DNA from: Fimbriimonadaceae bacterium
Lineage (GTDB): Bacteria; Armatimonadota; Fimbriimonadia; Fimbriimonadales; Fimbriimonadaceae
Length of the DNA stretch: 5,778 nt
Reading direction: 5' to 3'
NCBI GenBank assembly: GCA_014380605.1
Contig: JACMJO010000048.1
Coordinates: forward strand, 1 to 5,778
A model generated the notes under the pieces. It had not been told where the DNA came from, searched no databases, and was given only the letters and a program-made list of their open reading frames with translations. Position 1 is the first letter of the stretch; each line of letters opens with the position of its first letter. Below, one piece after another: positions 1 to 5,233 of this stretch. The position numbers and the translations under genes were made by a program.

Positions 1-1
1 C

Positions 2-1258
2 ACCGTATCGGGTCGCAACGCTTGGGACGACAAGGCGGCTCTTGTCAGAAAAGCCAGTGGCCGGGCAATGGTCATTGAAATTCCGTACGATCCCATGACC
101 ATGTGGACCCGCGGCTGGATCGACGGTAAAGGTTGGCCAGACGGAACGCCGATCTCAAAATCCGCAAGAATCCCCGGTCTCATCCCCGCCAGAGAAGCGA
201 TGGCGTTACTCGCGGAGCCAAGCTTATGGACCTGGATTGCCGACAAAAAAGAACCGTCCAACCGATGGCTCAACTTTGGCCATGAGGTATCGCCGGTCGC
301 CCTGGTCTTCCTTGCCGTGGGCGCGATCTATGTGCTTGGACTGGGCATCTACTGCGTCTTGCGAGAGCAGTACAGTCGTGTCGCACTAATCTTGATTCGA
401 CTGCTCGTTATAGGGCCAGCCGCTTTGATTGTAGGCGGAAAGCTCACCTCCCTGAACACCCTCTCGAACTGGCCAACTTGGCACCTAGGCGCATTCGTTG
501 CCACCTTCCTGGCTAGCTGGCTCATCAACCTCATCGCTGACAAATGGATCCCAGACTGCCATCCACTATGGGGAGAGTTCGCTTTAGGAGTGTTCGTCTG
601 TGCCGGAATCGATCCGGTTTGGTCGATGTTCAGCAACGTACTCGGTCCCCATCGAGCCCCTATCTGTCCCGAGGCATTCGGAGCCTTGGCCTCCTACGCA
701 GTCGGAGCGAGCTACCTCTTTTCCACCATAAGGTTGACTAGATCAGTCTGGGGCGTGCTTGGCACCTGTGGGATCGTCAGCCTCGTGGTTCTTTCCCAAT
801 GGCTAGTCAAGCTAGAGTTTGCCGCTCTAGTTCTGGCCATTGTTGTGCTGGCACGAAACTTTGCCAACCACTTGAGGTTCGCCTTGCCTCTTGTGGTCGC
901 CATCGGGCTGATAAGCGCCCTGTTCCTCCCGGGACTTGCCTACGCACCTCAGGGGTTGGTCTGGAGCTATGCCCAGATCGGCAAGTTCAACTGCGCCGAA
1001 CAGATCGCTTTCCTCTTCTCCCCAACCTTCATCTCCTTCGCCCTGATCACCATCGTCATCGGAATCGTTGGCGATAACTTCCTCGGCCACCAAGCCCGCC
1101 GAGCAATGGCCTTCAGCCCAAAGCCGAAGTCGTTCTTCTATGCTGGAGTTTGCTTCGCTGTAGCGGGAGTGTTCATCCCGCTCTACCTGCACGCCTCCCT
1201 CGCCACTGTCATCGCCGGAAGCGTCGTGGTCCTGTTCGATGCCATCCGAACCCCATAG
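2..1258 (+). CDS. Polytopic membrane protein, function unknown (5' end outside window)
   Basis: The frame is open from base 2 to the TAG at 1256-1258 with no stop on its left, so the gene begins outside the window. The ATG at 68 is probably an internal Met and not the start: it has no obvious Shine-Dalgarno, and the 22 codons before it are good coding sequence. About 418 residues are visible. Counting from the ATG at 68, residues 1-70 look soluble and polar, with a Trp/Gly/Pro-rich stretch (RGWIDGKGWPDGTP) and then IPGLIPAREAM. After this come about ten hydrophobic segments at roughly 76-98, 105-125, 138-160, 168-188, 203-220, 227-247, 251-265, 270-290, 311-335 and 355-393. The protein therefore sits in the inner membrane with a soluble N-terminal portion of unknown size. 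I do not recognise a family and see no transporter signature or catalytic motif. It ends 37 bases from the convergent metC-like gene, and no terminator hairpin lies in that gap. Confidence refers to this being a real gene, not to a function. Confidence 0.85.
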   Translation, partial: TVSGRNAWDDKAALVRKASGRAMVIEIPYDPMTMWTRGWIDGKGWPDGTPISKSARIPGLIPAREAMALLAEPSLWTWIADKKEPSNRWLNFGHEVSPVALVFLAVGAIYVLGLGIYCVLREQYSRVALILIRLLVIGPAALIVGGKLTSLNTLSNWPTWHLGAFVATFLASWLINLIADKWIPDCHPLWGEFALGVFVCAGIDPVWSMFSNVLGPHRAPICPEAFGALASYAVGASYLFSTIRLTRSVWGVLGTCGIVSLVVLSQWLVKLEFAALVLAIVVLARNFANHLRFALPLVVAIGLISALFLPGLAYAPQGLVWSYAQIGKFNCAEQIAFLFSPTFISFALITIVIGIVGDNFLGHQARRAMAFSPKPKSFFYAGVCFAVAGVFIPLYLHASLATVIAGSVVVLFDAIRTP

Positions 1259-1295
1259 CCGCTGGATTACTTTCGGCGCGGCGCTAGTTGCCACG

Positions 1296-2465
1296 TCACG
1301 TCAACAGCGGCATCGCCCGTTGAAGGTCCGCAATCAGGTCCTCAGGCTCCTCTAACCCGCAGTAAAGCCTCACAATCCAGCGCGGTTCGCTCCAATTGTC
1401 AGGCTTGAGTTCGATGGGTACGACAAGGCTCTCATACCCGCCCCACGAAACTCCTATCTGGAAGAGTTCGAGCGACTCGACAAACGCCACAATCTTCTCC
1501 CGATCCTGAGTCTTCGGATGGAAAGAAAACAGCGACGACGATCCCCGCATCTGCCTGAGAAAGAGGTCGCGCTGGGCAAAAGACGGCAATCCAACATGGA
1601 CCACCTCCTCAACCTCCAGATGTTCCTCGACCCACTGCGCGACCAAGTTGCCCGTCTCCTGGTGCCGAAGCATCCGCACTCCGAGCGTCCGCATCCCCCG
1701 GGTAAGTAGCCAAGCTGGGAACGGAGCCAGGAGCGAGCCTAGTAGGTTCACCTCCAACCGACTCAGCCTGTCGATCCGATCCTGAGAAGTGCACAAAGCC
1801 CCGGCCGTGAGGTCGCTATGGCCCGCCAAATACTTGGTCGCGCTATGGAGCACAATATCGACGCCAAGCTTTGCGGGATTGCTAAAGAAAGGCGTGCAGT
1901 GAGTGTTGTCGATGAGGGTCGCGATCCCTTTCTCGCGACAATGCTGAGTAACGGTTTCGATTTCTTGAAGCCTGAACAGCAGACTGCTGGGGGACTCCAA
2001 GTAAACCGCTGTCGTCTCCGGTCGGATGGCATCCAAGATCTCCTGAGGATCGATCCCCGTAACGAATGTGACCTTGACTCCAAACTTCGTCAGATACTCC
2101 GACAACAGTATCCGGGTTGGTCCGTAGCAGGAATCGACGGCAACAATGTGACCGCCCGCCTCAACGCAACTCATGATCGCCGCCGTTATTGCTCCTTGCC
2201 CTGTCCCAAACAATTTGCATGCATCCGTCCCTTCCATCTGGGCGATCTTCCGTTCGGCAAGGTCTACGGACGGATTCCCGATCCGGCTGTAGTGGTAAGG
2301 CGGCCCCTGCGGATTCCCCTGAAGCCCGGAAATGAACTCATCGATCGTGTCGAAAACGAAAAGGGAAGTTTGGTAGATAGCCGGAGCAACCGCCCCCTTG
2401 TCCTTTTCACCTTCCCCAAAGTGGGCTAGTTGCGTATTGAATCCGAGCTCAGGTGAGGGGTCCAT
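1296..2465 (-). CDS. metC: Cystathionine beta-lyase-type PLP transsulfuration enzyme
   Basis: This 389-residue protein has the usual length for the Cys/Met-metabolism PLP family, fold type I. Landmarks in order: YHYSRIGNPS (residues 57-66), whose Tyr59/Arg61 correspond to the Tyr and Arg that contact cofactor phosphate across the dimer; GTGQGA near 87-92; Tyr114 in CYGPT, which stacks on the PLP ring; Asp186 in LIDNT, which binds the pyridine nitrogen; and SATKYLAGHSD, with Lys211 as the Schiff-base lysine. The C-terminal half favours beta-lyase (MetC) over gamma-synthase (MetB): TRGMRTLGVRMLRHQET, GSSSLFSF, SWGGYESL (340-347), and Arg366 in the segment that binds the substrate carboxylate. 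The expected reaction is cystathionine to homocysteine, pyruvate and ammonia in the cytosol. Specificity cannot be proved by reading, and gamma-lyase or gamma-synthase activity remains possible. The ATG at 2465-2463 gives the expected N-terminus (a GFNTQLAHFG-type start), but no clear Shine-Dalgarno precedes it. It is monocistronic in this window and divergent from the Met-rich gene. Confidence 0.85.
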   Translation of the reverse strand: MDPSPELGFNTQLAHFGEGEKDKGAVAPAIYQTSLFVFDTIDEFISGLQGNPQGPPYHYSRIGNPSVDLAERKIAQMEGTDACKLFGTGQGAITAAIMSCVEAGGHIVAVDSCYGPTRILLSEYLTKFGVKVTFVTGIDPQEILDAIRPETTAVYLESPSSLLFRLQEIETVTQHCREKGIATLIDNTHCTPFFSNPAKLGVDIVLHSATKYLAGHSDLTAGALCTSQDRIDRLSRLEVNLLGSLLAPFPAWLLTRGMRTLGVRMLRHQETGNLVAQWVEEHLEVEEVVHVGLPSFAQRDLFLRQMRGSSSLFSFHPKTQDREKIVAFVESLELFQIGVSWGGYESLVVPIELKPDNWSEPRWIVRLYCGLEEPEDLIADLQRAMPLLT

Positions 2466-2552
2466 TACTAGGCGAATAGTTTGGCAGATGGCAGCGAAAG
2501 CTACAGCTGATCGCTCAAATCTCCGAAATTAGCTATTCGGGTCGATCCACGT

Positions 2553-2573
2553 TCAATTATTCGGTCAAATTGA
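2553..2573. promoter_or_regulatory. Candidate operator: 21-base imperfect dyad
   Basis: Perfect 6-base arms TCAATT (2553-2558) and AATTGA (2568-2573) flank nine bases. The arm spacing fits a dimeric helix-turn-helix regulator, and the site lies 87 bases from the metC-like ATG and 104 bases from the Met-rich ATG. Six AT-rich bases per arm can arise by chance, so this is only a candidate. Confidence 0.22.
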
Positions 2574-2666
2574 CTGGGGCCCTTGGAACATTTCTTGAGA
2601 AGTGTCTTTTACATAAGAGATGGAAGTGAAGTAGCGCGGGGAATGCTCCTCACACTCCCTGTTAAT

Positions 2667-2672
2667 AAGGTG
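2667..2672 (+). promoter_or_regulatory. Shine-Dalgarno of the Met-rich gene
   Basis: AAGGTG followed by five A residues precedes the ATG at 2678. This clear ribosome binding site fixes the start of the Met-rich protein among its many ATG codons, and it lies inside the overlapping 12-codon upstream mini-ORF. Confidence 0.75.
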
Positions 2673-2677
2673 AAAAA

Positions 2678-3112
2678 ATGAAAATTACAAAACTTCTCTG
2701 TGCTGCCCTGATGGTCCTGACGTGTTGTGTTGCCTCGGCGCAGACCAACATGAAGAAGACGCATATGCCTATGAAGCAGAACATGAAGATGGACATGATG
2801 TCCAAAACCATGATGATGGGCTTAACATCCGGTGAAAAAAAGATCGCCATGAGCCATATGGCGCATATGACGCCTGCTGAAAAGTCGGTAATGATGAAGC
2901 AATGCCAAATGTGCATGAAGGATAAGCACGCTGGAATGATGGACAAAAAGATGACGAAGCAGATGGAAATGGACCATATGATGAGTGGCCTGAGCATGGC
3001 CGAGCAGAAGACTATGAACGGAATGTGGGCCAAGATGTCCGCCCAAGAAAAGATGGTCGGAAAGAAGATGATGATGAATTGTTGCAAATACGGTATGAAG
3101 CACGGAATGTAA
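2678..3112 (+). CDS. Exported methionine-rich protein, putative soft-metal binder
   Basis: This 144-residue protein starts with a typical Sec signal peptide: Lys3/Lys5, a hydrophobic core at 6-18, and a VASA|Q cleavage site after residue 21. Methionine makes up 36 of 144 residues (34 of about 123 in the mature form), with 23 Lys overall. The mature part has four Cys, as a CQMC pair (76 and 79) and a CC pair (135 and 136), and six His (29, 60, 63, 84, 100, 142). MxxM, MxM and HMAHM patterns recur, and aromatic residues are nearly absent (Trp117, Tyr138). Residues from about 48 to 144 form two related halves with a 56-residue period. I do not recognise a named family. Known Met-rich periplasmic segments bind Cu(I)/Ag(I), and surface Met can scavenge oxidants, so metal binding or oxidant quenching is my inference. 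The Shine-Dalgarno AAGGTG supports this ATG. The gene stands alone, ends at a strong terminator, and is divergent from the metC-like gene. Confidence 0.85.
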   Translation: MKITKLLCAALMVLTCCVASAQTNMKKTHMPMKQNMKMDMMSKTMMMGLTSGEKKIAMSHMAHMTPAEKSVMMKQCQMCMKDKHAGMMDKKMTKQMEMDHMMSGLSMAEQKTMNGMWAKMSAQEKMVGKKMMMNCCKYGMKHGM

Positions 3113-3128
3113 CTCGATCTCATTACAA

Positions 3129-3167
3129 AAAATCGGCCTCTCCACGATGGCGCGAGAGGCCGATTTT
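3129..3167 (+). terminator. Intrinsic terminator after the Met-rich gene
   Basis: A perfect 14-base inverted repeat pairs 3129-3142 (AAAATCGGCCTCTC) with 3154-3167 (GAGAGGCCGATTTT) around an 11-base loop. The arms pair A-tract to T-tract, with a GC-rich upper stem and a 3' TTTT. It begins 17 bases after the TAA at 3110-3112. Read on the minus strand the stem is followed by six T residues, so it could work in both directions. It separates the Met-rich transcript from hpt, which must have its own promoter within 3168-3245 unless there is read-through. Confidence 0.9.
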
Positions 3168-3245
3168 GTCGGTGCCCAGGTTGGAGTCTCAATCAGCTCT
3201 TTGCTTCGACGGTAAGCGAAGTGGACGAACGGGTAATTTCTGAGC

Positions 3246-3773
3246 TTGCAGTCCCTTCACCTGGAAACACTCCTCAGTACCGACCAGATCCGAGCCAAAG
3301 TCCAAGAACTGGCCACCCAAATTCGCGCCGATTACGGCGACTCTGAAATCCTCCTCCTGGGCGTCCTCAAAGGCTCGTTCCACTTCCTCTCCGACCTCAG
3401 CCGACTTCTATACGACATCTCCGTCGTCGACTTCGTCCAGGTCAGTAGCTATGGCGCTGAGAAATCCTCAAGCGGCGTGGTGCAAATTCGCAAAGACCTT
3501 GACACCAATATCGAGGGTAAAGACGTCTTGATCGTTGAAGACATCGTGGACACGGGCACCACCCTGACGCACCTTAGGGAGCTTTTGGGGACCCGAAAGC
3601 CGAGGTCGCTCAAAGTGGTTGCGTTGCTTTCGAAGCCGGAAGCCCGCAAGCATAAGACCCAGGTTGAATACGTTGGATTCGAGATTCCGAATGAATTTGT
3701 GGTAGGATATGGCTTGGATTACGGAGAAAGGTTTCGCAACCTCCCGTACATCGCCATCCTCCACGAAGATTGA
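3246..3773 (+). CDS. hpt: Hypoxanthine (guanine) phosphoribosyltransferase
   Basis: This is a 175-residue cytosolic purine-salvage enzyme that converts hypoxanthine (or guanine) and PRPP to IMP (or GMP) and pyrophosphate with Mg2+. The type I phosphoribosyltransferase motifs are in order: the LKGS pyrophosphate loop (41-44); VDFVQVSSYG (61-70), the start of the flexible catalytic loop; the PRPP-binding segment VLIVEDIVDTGTTL (94-107) with the acidic pair Glu98/Asp99; LLSK with Lys130, the purine O6 contact; and a C-terminal hood, FEIPNEFVVGYGLDYGERFRNLPYI in two parts (145-158 and 159-169), that distinguishes Hpt from PyrR and Apt. Length is normal. The start is not ATG: the frame has a TAA at 3234-3236, and the protein has no internal Met, so TTG 3246 (or CTG 3240) must serve. 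No strong Shine-Dalgarno is visible. The gene sits 62 bases before rho with no terminator between them, so co-transcription is likely. Confidence 0.92.
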   Translation: MQSLHLETLLSTDQIRAKVQELATQIRADYGDSEILLLGVLKGSFHFLSDLSRLLYDISVVDFVQVSSYGAEKSSSGVVQIRKDLDTNIEGKDVLIVEDIVDTGTTLTHLRELLGTRKPRSLKVVALLSKPEARKHKTQVEYVGFEIPNEFVVGYGLDYGERFRNLPYIAILHED

Positions 3774-3826
3774 TTCCCCTGGGAACCTAATCGAGGTACG
3801 CATCCCACCCATCTGAACCCCGTTTC

Positions 3827-3831
3827 AGGAG
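3827..3831 (+). promoter_or_regulatory. Shine-Dalgarno of rho
   Basis: AGGAG lies four bases before the ATG at 3836. It supports the long form of Rho that includes the Arg/Gly-rich N-terminal extension, and argues against a later start. Confidence 0.75.
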
Positions 3832-3835
3832 CCAA

Positions 3836-5224
3836 ATGACGCATCAGTTTCGTCCACGTAAGAATGAAGGCGGTCCACAACAACGCCGAGGTCGCGGTCG
3901 CGGCCGAGAGGGACTTCCAAAGTCCGATATTCAGTCCGATCTCGAGAATTTGCCCGAAATCGACTACAACTATTTTGATCAGATGACTCCCGCTGATCTG
4001 CTTAAAGCGGCAAAATCCGCCAAGCTTGATCCCAAAACGCACCTGCGTCCTGAACTCATTGAAAAGCTCCTGCAGGCGAAGAATGCCGAATTCGATGCTG
4101 TCTATGCGACGGGCATCTTGGAGATTCTGAACGACGGTTGGGGATTCTTGCGCCGGGATAACTACCAACCCTCCAACGAAGACGTCTACGTCAGCCAATC
4201 TCAAGTCAAGCGATTTGGCCTTCGAGCCGGCGATATGATATTCGGCCACGTTCGTCTCCCCAAGGAAGGCGAAAAGTATCGCGGAATGCTTCGTGTGGAG
4301 AGCGTAAACGGCAACGCAACCGGCTCGCCGGAAATGCAACGCCGAAAGAACTTTGACGAGCTAACGCCCCTGTTCCCGGATGAGAAGCTATCGATGGAGA
4401 CGGTGATGGAGAACATTCCCGCGCGAATCGTCGACCTCATTTCTCCAATCGGCAAGGGCCAGCGTGGTCTCATCGTTTCGCCGCCCAAAGCCGGAAAAAC
4501 CACGATGATGAAGACGATCGCCAACGCGATCAGCTCCAATCATCCCGAGGTCTATCTCCTGGTCTTACTCGTCGACGAGCGCCCAGAAGAAGTTACCGAC
4601 ATGCGGCGATCAGTTCGCGGCCAGGTGATCTCATCGACGTTCGATGAGCCCGCCGAGAACCACATGCGCGTTGCCGAACTATGCCTCGAGCAAGCCAAGC
4701 GATTGGTGGAAACCGGAAGGGACGTCGTGATCGTCCTAGACTCCTTAACCCGATTGAGCCGAGCCAGCAATCTCACCATCAATCCCAGCGGACGAACGCT
4801 GACGGGTGGTTTGGATCCTAGCGCCCTCTATCGGCCGAGACGCTTCTTCGGCGCCGCCAGAAACATCGAAGAGGGTGGCTCGCTTACCATCATTGCCTCC
4901 GTCCTTGTGGACACGGGTTCCAAGATGGACGAGTCCATTTTTGAAGAATTGAAGGGCACTGGTAATAGCGAAATCGTTCTTGACAGAGAGCTTTCCGAGC
5001 GACGCATCTGGCCCGCCATCGACATTCGCCGAAGCTCGACCCGACATGAGGAGTTGCTCTTCACCAAGGATGAGATGGAAGCGATTGTTCAACTCCGAAG
5101 GCTAATGGCTAAGGAACAGAACAGCATAGATGCCACTGAGGGCCTGATCAAGCTGCTCAAGAGAACGCCTACCAACGCGATTTTCCTAGAGAGCGTGATC
5201 CAAAAGGTTCGGGCCACGGTCTAA
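3836..5224 (+). CDS. rho: Transcription termination factor Rho
   Basis: This 462-residue protein is a hexameric RNA-dependent ATPase/helicase that ends transcription at Rho-dependent sites. Residues 1-30 are a basic RG-rich extension (RRGRGRGREG). Residues 50-80 form the Rho_N helical domain, and 93-160 the cold-shock-like primary RNA site, with GWGFLR (101-106) matching the aromatic RNA-binding motif. The ATPase core has Walker A SPPKAGKTT (215-223; Lys218 and Lys221), the catalytic Glu248 in VDERPEE, Walker B VVIVLD ending at Asp302, the Q loop at 315-327 (Arg320 where E. coli has Lys283), the R-loop GSK (361-363) and the arginine finger Arg403. E. coli numbering is offset by 37. The residues I recall as lining the bicyclomycin pocket (the Asp-Glu-Arg at 247-249, Ser303, Arg306) are kept. 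No large insertion is present. AGGAG at 3827 supports the start. It lies between hpt and a gene starting 9 bases after its stop. Confidence 0.97.
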   Translation: MTHQFRPRKNEGGPQQRRGRGRGREGLPKSDIQSDLENLPEIDYNYFDQMTPADLLKAAKSAKLDPKTHLRPELIEKLLQAKNAEFDAVYATGILEILNDGWGFLRRDNYQPSNEDVYVSQSQVKRFGLRAGDMIFGHVRLPKEGEKYRGMLRVESVNGNATGSPEMQRRKNFDELTPLFPDEKLSMETVMENIPARIVDLISPIGKGQRGLIVSPPKAGKTTMMKTIANAISSNHPEVYLLVLLVDERPEEVTDMRRSVRGQVISSTFDEPAENHMRVAELCLEQAKRLVETGRDVVIVLDSLTRLSRASNLTINPSGRTLTGGLDPSALYRPRRFFGAARNIEEGGSLTIIASVLVDTGSKMDESIFEELKGTGNSEIVLDRELSERRIWPAIDIRRSSTRHEELLFTKDEMEAIVQLRRLMAKEQNSIDATEGLIKLLKRTPTNAIFLESVIQKVRATV

Positions 5225-5233
5225 GATAAGATC

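Larger units (their letters stand above)
2466..2677. other. Divergent intergenic region (212 bases)
   Basis: This region must hold the promoters of the minus-strand metC-like gene and the plus-strand Met-rich gene. It contains a small dyad (TCAATT, nine bases, AATTGA), two direct copies of TATTCGG at 2534-2540 and 2558-2564, and the inverse CGAATAG at 2473-2479. A 12-codon mini-ORF (2643-2681) overlaps the Met-rich start. No sigma-70 promoter with correct spacing stood out on either strand, and I recognised no riboswitch fold such as an S-box or SAM leader. Confidence 0.6.

Noticed and set aside
827..1294. 155-codon minus-strand acidic open frame opposite the membrane protein
   Set aside because: Its acidic, low-complexity composition is what the reverse of a hydrophobic membrane protein gives. 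It would also lie just downstream of the metC-like gene without a ribosome site.
1818..2429. 203-codon plus-strand open frame opposite the metC-like gene
   Set aside because: It is fully antisense to a well-recognised enzyme gene, has no domain-like sequence and no ribosome site, and is a shadow of the coding strand's codon pattern.
2585..2607. ECF-sigma-like promoter (GGAACA then GTCT) upstream of the Met-rich gene
   Set aside because: The spacing between the two boxes is two to three bases shorter than usual for such promoters and the second box is weak, so I did not list it.
2595..2615. Sigma-70-like TTGAGA and TACATA upstream of the Met-rich gene
   Set aside because: Only nine bases separate the boxes where about 17 are needed.
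2717..2731. Possible lipobox (VLTC at residues 13-16) in the Met-rich signal peptide
   Set aside because: Thr precedes the Cys where Gly, Ala or Ser is expected, and a good signal peptidase I site (VASA|Q) follows.
2662..3192. 176-codon minus-strand open frame opposite the Met-rich gene, rich in Ile, Phe and hydrophobic residues
   Set aside because: The abundance of ATG and AAG codons on the plus strand removes stops and creates hydrophobic codons on the reverse. The plus-strand frame has a signal peptide, Shine-Dalgarno and terminator; the reverse one has none.
3202..3221. Small hairpin CTTCG/CGAAG before hpt
   Set aside because: Only five base pairs with an eight-base loop and no T-run; it is likely chance.
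3719..4339. 206-codon minus-strand open frame across the end of hpt and the start of rho
   Set aside because: It overlaps two certain genes in antisense and shows no recognisable protein features.
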